From positions 1 through 38,810 of the forward strand of contig SXOO01000017.1 of NCBI GenBank assembly GCA_005776725.1: a stretch of 38,810 nucleotides of DNA, read 5' to 3'. Positions within the stretch are counted from its first letter, which is position 1. Every line of letters starts with the position of its first letter. The position numbers and the translations under genes were made by a program. Positions 29,689 to 38,230 of this stretch are shown piece by piece. The stretch is from Pseudomonadota bacterium (GTDB lineage Bacteria; Myxococcota_A; UBA9042; GCA-2863065). The notes below the pieces were generated by a model. The model searched no databases and was not told where the DNA came from. It was given only the letters and a program-made list of their open reading frames with translations.

Positions 29689-30051
29689 CCGTCACGAACC
29701 CCTCCCGGCGCCAGGGCCCCGCGACTCCAACCGGGCTCGGGCGAGCGACGCCGCCCGTGCGGACCGCGAGGTCGAAGAACGCCGGAAGTGCCGGTCGAGG
29801 TCGCAAATCTCAGCCCCACGCACCGCCCTGAAAAAAAAGAAAAAAACATCAAGTTTCCTGGTTGACCGGATCTTCGCTATCTCGCTACCGTCGGACCGTC
29901 AGGGGTGGTGCCCTAGGTTCGAGTCCGTTGCCGGTGGGATGCCGATGCGTGCTTGTTACGCTCGCCGTCAGCTAGCGCTCCGCAAAGAAGCGCGTAGCCA
30001 CAGCACTCTATTCATTTTCCGCCGGCAAGGCGGCACACGGGGGAGTTTACC
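29689..30051. other. Long intergenic leader region
   Basis: A 363-bp gap before the PKD-repeat lipoprotein gene. No open frame in it looks coding. It holds an A-rich tract (29831-29847), a promoter candidate, and a short CCGCC-GGCAA-GGCGG hairpin at 30019-30033 just before the Shine-Dalgarno sequence GGGGGAG of the next gene. Confidence 0.5.
29831..29891 (+). promoter_or_regulatory. Candidate sigma-70-type promoter with A-tract UP element
   Basis: An almost pure A tract (29831-29847) stands out in this GC-rich DNA. It is followed by TTGACC (29862-29867) and, after 18 bp, TACCGT (29886-29891), which keeps the key T, A and final T of a -10 box. If used, the leader of the PKD lipoprotein mRNA would be about 150 bases. 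The -10 match is weak. Confidence 0.3.
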
Positions 30052-32115
30052 ATGCGTAATTATCGTCTTCTGTTCGTCGCGGCAGTCGCAGCGACGGCAT
30101 GCGAAACCCAGGAGCCCGTAGAGGCGTCCAAGGCCGTGGGGACTCTGGCCACCACGCAGGGTGCCGTTGAGGCCGTCACCCTCAACACCTTCGACAATCG
30201 ATCTCTTCAGATCGACAACCTCGCCAACCCGACCAACCCGTCCGGTGACGCGAACAACTTCGTTGGGAACGATCCCGCGGATGGTTCCGCATCGGCCAAC
30301 AAACCCACCGGGGGCCCCTCGACCTGGATCGACTGGAACGACCTGGGCGGCGACCTGGCGAACCACCGCTTTCGGGATCTGAACGGCCCCGACGGCAAGG
30401 ACCCCACCGCGTTCCCGGGCTCGAATGAGTGTGTGGCGCCTGCGCAGGTGCTCTCGAAGATGGACCTGACCTATGTCGGCGCGTCCAACAACCTGAAGTG
30501 GGCCTACTTCACCGTGCAGCGCGCGAGCAACAACGGCGACGCAGGCTACTACTGGATCTTCACGAAGACGCCGCCCAGCCTCACGCAGGGCGAGGCGCCG
30601 TGCAGCGCGACCCAGCAGCGCCTCACCTACGACATTCAGCCGGGCGACGTGCTCCTCGCGGGTCACTTCCACCCTAGCTCGACGCCACTCTTCCAGGCGT
30701 TCAAGGCCATCGCGACCGCGCCCCACACCGACGCGGTCAACGCTGTCAACTACAAGAACACCGCGGTCTGGGAGGCGCAGCCGGCTGCCGTGGGTGCCGT
30801 GGCGGTCAACACGTCGATCACAGCGCCTGGCGCCTTTGGGACCGCCGGCATCATCAAGACCGCGCTCAAGAACGGTAACCTCGACGTCGAGCTGCAGGCC
30901 GAGGCGGCCGTCGACACGAATCTGTTCACGGGCGGCACACCGTGCGGGGCCAAGTTCTACAACATGGTCATCACGCGCTCCTCGGGCTCGGGCGGCACGA
31001 GCCCGGACCTGAAAGACACGGCAGGCCCGTCGGTCATCAACTTCGGTGTCACCACTGCAACCGCCACGTTGACCCCGACGTGCGGCCTCGGCTTCGGCTA
31101 TTCGGCGTCCGCCACCGGCTTCGATGGTCAGCCGATCGCCAACCCGGTCTGCAACTGGTCCTTCAGCGACGGCAGCACGTCCAACTCCTGCAACGGTAAC
31201 CACGACTCGGCGCCCGGGACGCTGACGGGCTCGGTCACGGTCACCGACGGCGTGTGCTCGGTGACGCAGGCGTCGAACCCCGTACTCGTGACCACGCCCA
31301 TCGAAGTGGCCGCGGACGTCACGCCCACCTGCGGCCTGCAGGTCGGCTACGCCGCCACCGCCACCGGTGGCTCGGGCAACCAGACGTACGCGTGGGAGTT
31401 CGCGGGTTCGGGCACGACCGAGCCGGTCACGTCATCCTCGCAGAGCGGTACGGTGACTGTGGGCGCGAACGGTACCTACACCGGGACGGTGACCGTCAGG
31501 GATTCCCGCACGGACATCGTGTGCACCGCGTCGGACTCCGACACGGCATCGGCGGCCCAGGCGCTCACCGTCACGGCGCAGCTCTCGGCCACGTGTAATG
31601 ACTCGTTCAACTACACCGCCACCGCGTCCGGAGGCTCCGCGAGCGCCACCTACGCCTGGACCTTCGCCGGGGGGGGCACGGTCTCTGCCGCGACGTCCAG
31701 CACACAGAGCGGAACGATCCTCACGGGGACCGGCAATGTGGACTACACGGGAACCGTCACCGTCACGGACGACCGAGGCGACATCACGTGCAGTGCAAGC
31801 GACTCAGACACTGCGCGCCCGTTCTCGCCCCTGGCGGTCGCCATCGCGCCGGCCGCTGGCGGGGGCATGTGCCCCTCGCTCGCGTCGGACGCGGCCACGT
31901 GGACGTCTTCGGCCAGCGGCGGCAATGGCAGCTACATCTACACCTGGAACGGCGCGAACTGCTCGGGCAGCTCGTGCACGATTGCTCCCCCGCTGGGCTC
32001 GCTCTGCTACGACCAGTCGTTCACGCTGACGCTGTCGGACTCCAGCGGCCTCTGTTCGGCCACCTCGTCGAACCTCGGTCAATACTCGAAGACGACCCTC
32101 ATCAACGTTCAGTAA
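30052..32115 (+). CDS. Surface lipoprotein with four PKD-like repeats
   Basis: A 687-residue protein with signal MRNYRLLFVAAVAATAC (lipidated Cys17). Residues 40-310 form one unrecognised domain with a DWNDLGGDLANHRFRDL stretch and a few conserved cysteines. From about 335 to the end there are four repeats of 80-90 residues. Each starts with a strand holding a Cys (TPTCGLGFGY, TPTCGLQVGY, SATCNDSFNY, GGMCPSLASD) and contains a W-x-F/W motif (CNWSFSDG, YAWEFAG, YAWTFAG, YTWNGAN) and a second Cys near the end. They look like PKD or Ig-like modules stabilised by a disulfide. The composition is Thr/Ser/Gly-rich, as expected for a surface-exposed stalk. GGGGGAG precedes the ATG. It ends 177 bp before the convergent CehA-like gene. 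Confidence 0.82.
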   Translation: MRNYRLLFVAAVAATACETQEPVEASKAVGTLATTQGAVEAVTLNTFDNRSLQIDNLANPTNPSGDANNFVGNDPADGSASANKPTGGPSTWIDWNDLGGDLANHRFRDLNGPDGKDPTAFPGSNECVAPAQVLSKMDLTYVGASNNLKWAYFTVQRASNNGDAGYYWIFTKTPPSLTQGEAPCSATQQRLTYDIQPGDVLLAGHFHPSSTPLFQAFKAIATAPHTDAVNAVNYKNTAVWEAQPAAVGAVAVNTSITAPGAFGTAGIIKTALKNGNLDVELQAEAAVDTNLFTGGTPCGAKFYNMVITRSSGSGGTSPDLKDTAGPSVINFGVTTATATLTPTCGLGFGYSASATGFDGQPIANPVCNWSFSDGSTSNSCNGNHDSAPGTLTGSVTVTDGVCSVTQASNPVLVTTPIEVAADVTPTCGLQVGYAATATGGSGNQTYAWEFAGSGTTEPVTSSSQSGTVTVGANGTYTGTVTVRDSRTDIVCTASDSDTASAAQALTVTAQLSATCNDSFNYTATASGGSASATYAWTFAGGGTVSAATSSTQSGTILTGTGNVDYTGTVTVTDDRGDITCSASDSDTARPFSPLAVAIAPAAGGGMCPSLASDAATWTSSASGGNGSYIYTWNGANCSGSSCTIAPPLGSLCYDQSFTLTLSDSSGLCSATSSNLGQYSKTTLINVQ

Positions 32116-32135
32116 GGAACCCGGACGTTCGAGCC

Positions 32136-32170
32136 CGCCCACCGACCTCGCTTTCGCGGGGTGGTGGGCG
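32136..32170. terminator. Strong hairpin between convergent genes
   Basis: CGCCCACC (32136-32143) pairs perfectly with GGTGGGCG (32163-32170). After one bulged G the stem continues with ACC/GGT, a T-G pair and CGC/GCG around the loop TTTC. It starts 21 bp after the stop of the PKD lipoprotein gene and faces the end of the convergent gene, so it is a likely bidirectional terminator, although no T-run follows. Confidence 0.6.
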
Positions 32171-32291
32171 TGACTCACGTTCTCGTGCGTCCGGAAGTTG
32201 GACGCACCGTCTCGCAACAACTCGATGATTCAACAATGTCTCGGGCCAGTGGTGGTGCGGACAGAACGCGCGCGCCCTCCGGGAGATGCTG

Positions 32292-34823
32292 TTACTGCGT
32301 CAGCCAGACAGCCCCGGTAACAGCCCACGCGGGAGCGTGTGTGCTCGGGGGCGACGGGGGCGCGTCGCGATGAACGGCCACCAGAAAGGCAGGCAGCCCA
32401 CTCGACAGGTCGATCGGAAACGTGACCCGCTTGAGGCCCGCAGAGTCTGCTTCCACGCCATCCACCGCGGTCGTCAGCAGCGGGACGAGCCCCCCGTAGA
32501 CCACGAGCGTCCCCAGGTTCATCCAGGCCGGAGCGCTGATCGTGACCGACGCGGTCAACGCAGCTCCAGCCGGCACCACATCGCCGGGCCCGTAGACCGC
32601 GCCTGACCGGGAAACCTCCAGCTCCAGCAGCGGGCCCGCGGTGGCGATCACGCGCCCCAGAAGCAGGTCCGCCAAGAGGGCCTCCTTCGTGCGTCCCTTC
32701 GGCCCGAGTCGGATGAGGGTGCGGGGATGCCCGATGGGATCCCGCTCCTTGTGCGCGTCGCTGGTGCCCGTGGGGCCGATGCGCGCGCCGGCTGCCAAGA
32801 GGTTCAGCCAGTCGGCCAAGACCTGCGGGTTGTCCTCGGCCGCGAAGCCGTTGAGCACCTCCAGGAGCTGGCACCCCACGTCGCCGACGGGGGTGGCCGG
32901 GCTCAGGGGCAGCTCTGAGAAGAACGCTGCGTAACCGCTGGAGAAACGCGGGTGGTTGCACTGCACGGCGCCGTCGAGCCCGGAGAACAGCTGCGGCCAG
33001 GTCCAGCCGAACCAGACCGGCGCGCCCTCGCCGGCCGCAACCGAGTCAGCTGTCGCGGGCCAGGTGTTGAAGTGCCCGAGGTGCATCGTGCTCACCTCGA
33101 CCCCGGCCACCAGTATCCGCTCCGGCGGGAGCAGGAGTCGGTCCGCCCAGGCGTCGGCGTCGGCCACGAAGTCGTGCTCCGTCATCACGAGGAGGTCCAG
33201 GTCCTCGGCCGCCATCTCCCGGAGCCTGCGAGCCACTGGGACGTCACTGTCCGGAGAGAGCTCACTGTGCGCGTGGAGATCTGCCGAGGCGTACTTGGTC
33301 GCGTCCACCACGGCGGCGAGGCCGGCGTCCACGTCGACCTTGGCCTTGGGCTGGAGGACCACGGTCTCCTGATGTCGGGTCCAGAACGGGCCGTGGCCGA
33401 CGGTCACCGTCCATTCGCCCGGGGGCAGACGGACGGTCAGGGGCGTCGCACCGTCCGAGACCACGTCTCGACGCGAGAGCCCCGGCGCGCTGAGGTTGGC
33501 GCGGAAAGCCACTTGCGTTGGCCCCGAGTGCGCCGCGAGGGTCAGGCGCGCGTACGGTGCTTCCGGCACCAGCGCCGGCGAGTCATCGATGGCTGTGGGC
33601 TCACCTAGCTGGCCAGCACCGCCTCGCTCGGCGGGCCCGCTCCCGATCCATCCCCCGGCCAACGCAGTGGCGGCCGCGGGTACGTCGCAGGCGAACGCGC
33701 CGTCCGGCCCGGGCAGACACCACGTCAGGGGTTGCCCTGCGGCATCGAGCGCAAACACCACATCTCCCGCTTCGGCGCCGACCAGCGACCCGGAGACGGC
33801 CCGAGTCGGTTCCCCGAGGTGGGACGCCACCGCCGCCATGGCCGCGCTCAGGTCGGGGCTGGAGGCGACCGAGAGATAGCGGGACACGAGAGTGCCTCCG
33901 GGCTCCACGGTCACCGCAGGGTGAAGCGCACCCCGGATCGGCCCGAGGTTCAGCAACTGGCGCTCGTCCACGCTCCCACTCGCGTACGCGCCCGCGGTGA
34001 CGCCAGGGTGCGACGGCGCGTACCCGACCGTGGGGGCCAGCGTGGACTCGGGTAGGTCGTGGGCTCCCAGCCCGGGGACGAAGGTGTCGAGATCGCCTCC
34101 GAAGAAGGTCAGGTCCGCGGCCAACACTCCCGGAACTGGGTCGCTACCCAGCGGCCAGAGCCAGAGCTGGAGCTCGAGCGTGGGGCTGTCGGGGAGCAGC
34201 TGATAGACCAGCTCGGCCCGAACCTCGGGCGCGATGAAGGGCAGCGCCGCCTGGATCGTGGGGAACGGAGAGAGCCCACCCGCCACGCGCACCCGAGCCT
34301 CGCCGCTGTCGCCGGCTGAGGCCACCTCGACCACGTCTGGCGAGATCAGCTGAAACCCTGCCGTCATGACCCACTCACGAAGTTGGTCGGGTCCGAGCTG
34401 AGCGCCGTCGCGAACGCGGACGGCATCGACCAATCCCCCGCCGAGGAGGCCCATCACGGCGTGGCCGTGCGGTCCCGTCCGGACCACGAAACGGGCGACC
34501 GCGTTCTCGAGCACCAGGTCCCCGACACGCCCAGCAGCCAGCGGGCCCTCCGGGAGGTCTCCGGCGCACCCGAGGGCGCGCGCCCGCACCTGCCCTGCCT
34601 CTACCGGAGGCGGCGGACAGCTCGGCGAAGCGGCGTCAGCGACCTCGTCCTTGGCGACGTCTTCGGGGCTCTCGGAGTCGGCCGCATCGTCGCTTGGTCC
34701 TGGCAGGTCTGCCAGCGCCGAAGTGTCCTCAGCCGCTGGGCTGGATAGCGGGTCTACTGGCTCGGTGCAGGCCCATCCGATCGCTACACTCGACCACAGC
34801 ACGACCCGCAGCGCGGCTCTCAT
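32292..34823 (-). CDS. CehA/McbA-type PHP metallohydrolase lipoprotein
   Basis: About 843 residues. The signal ends in AIGWAC (lipidated Cys19) and is followed by a long Asp/Glu/Ala/Pro linker. The middle (about 85-450) is beta-rich. A carboxypeptidase-regulatory-like beta domain (GEWTVTVGHGPF) precedes a PHP domain beginning at DLHAHSELSPDSD (515-527), continuing with MTEHDF, CNHPRF and GTSDAHKERDPIGHP, which together give the metal-binding His/Asp set of the CehA/McbA family. Known members hydrolyse carbaryl-type esters or phosphoesters; here the substrate is unknown and the enzyme is anchored outside the cytoplasm. The ATG at 34823 is preferred to a GTG at 34838; neither has a strong ribosome-binding site. 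Confidence 0.85.
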   Translation of the reverse strand: MRAALRVVLWSSVAIGWACTEPVDPLSSPAAEDTSALADLPGPSDDAADSESPEDVAKDEVADAASPSCPPPPVEAGQVRARALGCAGDLPEGPLAAGRVGDLVLENAVARFVVRTGPHGHAVMGLLGGGLVDAVRVRDGAQLGPDQLREWVMTAGFQLISPDVVEVASAGDSGEARVRVAGGLSPFPTIQAALPFIAPEVRAELVYQLLPDSPTLELQLWLWPLGSDPVPGVLAADLTFFGGDLDTFVPGLGAHDLPESTLAPTVGYAPSHPGVTAGAYASGSVDERQLLNLGPIRGALHPAVTVEPGGTLVSRYLSVASSPDLSAAMAAVASHLGEPTRAVSGSLVGAEAGDVVFALDAAGQPLTWCLPGPDGAFACDVPAAATALAGGWIGSGPAERGGAGQLGEPTAIDDSPALVPEAPYARLTLAAHSGPTQVAFRANLSAPGLSRRDVVSDGATPLTVRLPPGEWTVTVGHGPFWTRHQETVVLQPKAKVDVDAGLAAVVDATKYASADLHAHSELSPDSDVPVARRLREMAAEDLDLLVMTEHDFVADADAWADRLLLPPERILVAGVEVSTMHLGHFNTWPATADSVAAGEGAPVWFGWTWPQLFSGLDGAVQCNHPRFSSGYAAFFSELPLSPATPVGDVGCQLLEVLNGFAAEDNPQVLADWLNLLAAGARIGPTGTSDAHKERDPIGHPRTLIRLGPKGRTKEALLADLLLGRVIATAGPLLELEVSRSGAVYGPGDVVPAGAALTASVTISAPAWMNLGTLVVYGGLVPLLTTAVDGVEADSAGLKRVTFPIDLSSGLPAFLVAVHRDAPPSPPSTHAPAWAVTGAVWLTQ

Positions 34824-34930
34824 GGATCGAGCCGGCACGCCTGGAGCTTCAACTGTGATCCGGTCGTCATCTCGCGAAGAGTCCCTCGAGCAAGATATGC
34901 GGGGTCACTCTATCAGCCCCTTACCCCTAC

Positions 34931-35344
34931 GTGCACCACGTCATGCCTACGCGTGTGGTCACCGCATGCGTGGCGCCGACGCCCAGCAACCGCACGAACG
35001 GCGGGCTCGAGGCGTTGTCCGGCAGCAACCGGCACGGCCCGTTCCGCACCGCCGCCGGTGACGTGTACACCGAGGACCCCGAGCAGTTCCTCAAGACGTC
35101 CCTGCCGATCGCGCTGGAGGGCGCGTTCGAGCGCGTGGCGGTGGAGCTGGCGCCCGGGGGCGCCTCGTTCCACGACGCGTTCGTCGTGCACGGCAGCGGC
35201 CCGAACCCGTCCACCGACTGGCGCCTGATGTACACCGCGCACACTATCGGCGCCGCGGCGACCGTGGGGCCGCGGTGGCTCTGGTACCACCCGAGCCGCG
35301 GCTATCCGCTGGGCGGGAGCTCGCCAAGCGTCACTGTCGCCTGA
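34931..35344 (+). pseudogene. Truncated phytanoyl-CoA dioxygenase (PhyH)-like relic
   Basis: A 137-codon frame that resembles the C-terminal half of PhyH-family Fe(II)/2-oxoglutarate dioxygenases. VVTACVAPTPSNRTNGGLEALSGSNRHG corresponds to the family phrase in which a core strand is followed by NG-L-V-PGSH. ELAPGGASFHDAFVVHGSGPN matches the segment carrying the distal iron-binding His. The N-terminal half, which should contain the HxD iron ligands, is absent: the same frame is open only back to 34859 and shows no further homology. Without HxD it cannot be an active dioxygenase. It lies between the CehA-like gene and the methyltransferase, at what may be an island boundary. An alternative is an unrelated short protein starting at the GTG at 34931. 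Confidence 0.5.
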
Positions 35345-35465
35345 CAGCGGTCGCGCTGTCGCGAAGAGCGGGTCTCGGCTGCCCGCGTCGGGCCCTTCGA
35401 CGGCCCTGGCCGGGCGCGTTGAGTGTCGCGGCCGTGCCCCAGCGGTGGCACCATCACTCCAAGCG

Positions 35466-36431
35466 ATGGACGTCTGTGACACAGTCTACCCTCCATCTCG
35501 CGACACCTACGTCCTGCTCGGGACGGTAGATGGCGTGGAAGGCCGTACATTGCTCGATCTTGGCTGTGGCAGCGGCCTGATCGGCACTTATGCCGCCGGG
35601 CTGGGCGCCGAGGTGCTGTGCGCCGACATCAACCCCGATGCCGTTGCGCGGACGACCGCCCGCGCGGAGGACATGGGCGTCACCATACGCGGCGTCGTCA
35701 GCGACATGTTCTCGAACATCGACGGCGCCTTCGACATCATCTACTTCAACCCGCCCTATGTGCCCACGGCACGCATCAACCGCAGCGAGCCGTGTGCCAC
35801 GTGCCAATGGCCGTCGTGGGAGAACGGGGCATTCCGTTGCCGCAGCCCGCGCTGGCTGGCCTATGACGGGGGCGTGAAGGGGCGCGAGATCATCGACCGC
35901 TTCGTGACGGAGGTGGGGGCTCACCTCACTCCGGATGGGCGCGCATACCTCATCGCCATCGCCGACAACGACATCCAGGACTTGATCAGCTACGCCAAGC
36001 GCGCTGGGCTCGGTGCACGCATCGTCGATGAGTGCGAGGCGCCGGATGAGACCCTCTTCCTGTTGGAGCTTCGGCACAAAAAGCGTCGCCTGTGGGGGCT
36101 GGGAAGAGGGGCGCGGCGCCTTACTCGAGCCCGCTCGAGCTCTTCGCCGATGCTTGCGAGCTCGCCCGTACGCGGCTTCGGCTCAAGATCGTACGCCGGC
36201 GACTCGAGGAGCGCGCGGTCCTCGGCGACGCATCTGCGGCGGGCGACCTCGAGGCCACCGTGGCATCCCTCGAGCGCGAGCACACCGAGCGGCAGCTCGC
36301 CGTACAGGCCCGCCGCGATGCCACCGACCCGGCCTCGATGGGGCTGGGTTCGCTCTCAGAGGTCTTCGGGCTCGACGCATGCGAGGGCGAGCTCGTCGTG
36401 TTCGCCGTATGCGCGGTGCTCGACCCGATGA
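35466..36431 (+). CDS. HemK2/PrmC-like methyltransferase (open frame extends into next gene)
   Basis: A SAM-dependent methyltransferase of the HemK/PrmC type, which usually methylates a glutamine of release factors. VYPPSRDTYVLL at the start matches the HemK2-like opening. DLGCGSGLIG (31-40) is the SAM motif and FNPPY (94-98) the amide-binding motif. YDGGVKGREIIDRF follows. Between NPPY and YDGG lies an insert with Cys110, Cys113 and Cys125 that may bind a metal. The natural fold ends near FLLELRHKKRR (about residue 208), but no stop occurs there. The frame runs on to 36431, overlapping the AAA+ gene by 340 bp; that tail is Ser/Arg/Pro-rich like a shadow. A GTG at 35445 is an alternative start. 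Confidence 0.75.
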   Translation: MDVCDTVYPPSRDTYVLLGTVDGVEGRTLLDLGCGSGLIGTYAAGLGAEVLCADINPDAVARTTARAEDMGVTIRGVVSDMFSNIDGAFDIIYFNPPYVPTARINRSEPCATCQWPSWENGAFRCRSPRWLAYDGGVKGREIIDRFVTEVGAHLTPDGRAYLIAIADNDIQDLISYAKRAGLGARIVDECEAPDETLFLLELRHKKRRLWGLGRGARRLTRARSSSSPMLASSPVRGFGSRSYAGDSRSARSSATHLRRATSRPPWHPSSASTPSGSSPYRPAAMPPTRPRWGWVRSQRSSGSTHARASSSCSPYARCSTR

Positions 36432-38218
36432 TCGGACAGCTTCTGGCGCGACTGCACCAGGACGCCGGGCGCGACTACCTCGACCCGGAGGGCGCCATCG
36501 CCTTTCTCACCGACTCGATCGAAGACCAGATCGACGCGCGCCGCCGGTTCGATGACGGCGCACCGCTCTTTTCGAACCGCGTCCTCGTCCTGCAGGACAC
36601 GCGATACGCTCGAAAGCGCATGCGCTATGAGCTGCGCCCCAGCCCCGGAACGCTGCGGGCCCTGCTGCGCGAGGCGGCGGTGGAGAACCCGCTCGCCGGA
36701 TTCTGCGAGATACTCAATCCTACGGAGACGCTCGACCAGGTCGTGCTACCCGAGACGTGGAAGAGCGAGGTCGTTCGGCTCGTCACCCACCACCGTGCCG
36801 GCACGGGCCGAGGCGGGGGACTCACACTGCTGTTCTCAGGACCACCCGGTACGGGGAAGACGCTCTTCGCCCGTGCGCTCGCGCACGAGGTCGCTCGCCC
36901 GCTCCTGCTGGTCAACGTAGGCGCGCTGCTCTCGGACCAGTCGCAGATCCTTGGGCGCGTCGAGGCCGTCTTCTTCGAAGCCACGCTCCGCGGGGCCATC
37001 GTGTTCCTCGACGAGTGCGAGGCGCTGTTCGTGCGCGACATGGCGCAGTTCTACGAGAATCTGCACGCGCTCGAATCGTTTCCCGGCGTGATCCTCCTCG
37101 CGACCAACCGTCCGGTGGAAGTCGATCCGGCTATCGAGCGGCGCATCACTTACATCGCTCGCTTCACCATGCCCGGGCCCGAGCTCCGCGACCGAATCTG
37201 GCGGCTCCACATGCCGAAGGACATGACGGTCGCGCAAGACGTCGACGCGCACGAGCTCGCCGAGAGGTTCGACCTGGCCGGTGGCCATATCAAGAACGCC
37301 GTGGCGCTCGCCCTCAACCAGGCGCGGGCGGAGCTCGGGTCCCGTCTGCCCGTTCTGAGGCGAGAGCACCTCCTCGCAGGCGCGGCACGCCAGGTGCGCG
37401 GCCGCGACGTCGAGCTCGCCGACGACACGCGCCCGGCGGTCTGCCTCGACGACCTCGTGCTGCCGCCCGAAACGCGCGATGCCATCGCCGAGATCCTCGA
37501 CGCCTGCAGAAACCAGGACAAGCTGCTCCGCTTGTGGGGCTTTGGCACCCGGCTCGTCACAGGTCGGGGCCTGGTCTGCCTCTTCGATGGTGAGCCGGGC
37601 ACCGGCAAGACCTACTGCGCCGAGGTCATCGCTTCCGAGCTCGGCCGTCCGCTCCACCGGGTCAACATGCCGGCGATCGTGAGCAAGTTCGTCGGTGACA
37701 CGGAGAAGAACCTCAGCAAGGTCTTCGAGGTCGCACGTGCCCAGCGCGCCATCCTGCTGTTCGACGAGGCCGACTCGCTCTTTGCGAGCCGCGTGAAGGT
37801 GGAGTCGTCGAATGACCGGTTCGCGAACATGGAGACGAACCAGCTCCTGCAGGAGATCGAGCGATTCGACGGCATCGTCGTGCTCACCACCAACCTCGAA
37901 CGCAACATGGACAGCGCGTTTGCGCGTCGGGTGCAGTTTCGCGTCAAGTTCCCGTTCCCGGGCCCCGACGAGCGAGCGCGCATCTGGCGAACACTCATTC
38001 CGCCCTCCGCGCCGGTCGCGGCCGACGTAGACTTCCGCAGGTTGGCCTTGAGCTTCGACATCCCCGGCGGCTACATCAAGAACGCGGTGGTGAGAGCGGG
38101 CTACCTCGCAATGGCGGAGGGGGTTCCGATTCGACAGGAGCATCTCGAGACAACAGCACGCAAAGAGTGCGAAGCGGCCGGAAGGCTCGTGCGCGAGGCA
38201 TCCGGCCGAGCGCGCTGA
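36092..38218 (+). CDS. Tandem AAA+ ATPase with N-terminal winged-helix-like domain
   Basis: About 708 residues, GTG start at 36092. Residues 10-75 are helical, and LSEVFGLDACEGELVVFAVCAVLDP (88-112) resembles the winged-helix N-domain of AAA+ proteins found beside contractile injection and tail-like systems. AAA module 1: GPPGTGKT (250-257), IVFLDECE (303-310), ATNRP and Arg350/351. AAA module 2: FDGEPGTGKT (498-507), ILLFDEADSLF (554-564), TTNLERNMD and ARRVQF. The second module is the better match to those CIS-type ATPases (the WGFG block, then SKFVGDTEKNL). Each module keeps Walker A, Walker B and a likely arginine finger, so both may be active. An ATG at 36338 is an alternative start but would cut the N-domain. 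The next gene starts 12 bp downstream after AAGGAG. Confidence 0.88.
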   Translation: MGAGKRGAAPYSSPLELFADACELARTRLRLKIVRRRLEERAVLGDASAAGDLEATVASLEREHTERQLAVQARRDATDPASMGLGSLSEVFGLDACEGELVVFAVCAVLDPMIGQLLARLHQDAGRDYLDPEGAIAFLTDSIEDQIDARRRFDDGAPLFSNRVLVLQDTRYARKRMRYELRPSPGTLRALLREAAVENPLAGFCEILNPTETLDQVVLPETWKSEVVRLVTHHRAGTGRGGGLTLLFSGPPGTGKTLFARALAHEVARPLLLVNVGALLSDQSQILGRVEAVFFEATLRGAIVFLDECEALFVRDMAQFYENLHALESFPGVILLATNRPVEVDPAIERRITYIARFTMPGPELRDRIWRLHMPKDMTVAQDVDAHELAERFDLAGGHIKNAVALALNQARAELGSRLPVLRREHLLAGAARQVRGRDVELADDTRPAVCLDDLVLPPETRDAIAEILDACRNQDKLLRLWGFGTRLVTGRGLVCLFDGEPGTGKTYCAEVIASELGRPLHRVNMPAIVSKFVGDTEKNLSKVFEVARAQRAILLFDEADSLFASRVKVESSNDRFANMETNQLLQEIERFDGIVVLTTNLERNMDSAFARRVQFRVKFPFPGPDERARIWRTLIPPSAPVAADVDFRRLALSFDIPGGYIKNAVVRAGYLAMAEGVPIRQEHLETTARKECEAAGRLVREASGRAR

Positions 38219-38230
38219 AAGGAGACCACT

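Noticed and set aside
29905..29940. tRNA-like T-loop sequence GGTTCGAGTCC
   Set aside because: The flanking bases do not form a 5-bp T-stem, no anticodon arm or acceptor stem can be folded, and there is no CCA. It could be a chance match or a tRNA-end relic; not supported as a tRNA.
34913..35482. Minus-strand open frame of 189 codons opposite the PhyH relic
   Set aside because: Composition is Arg/Ala/Val-rich without any motif, while the plus frame matches the PhyH C-terminal pattern.
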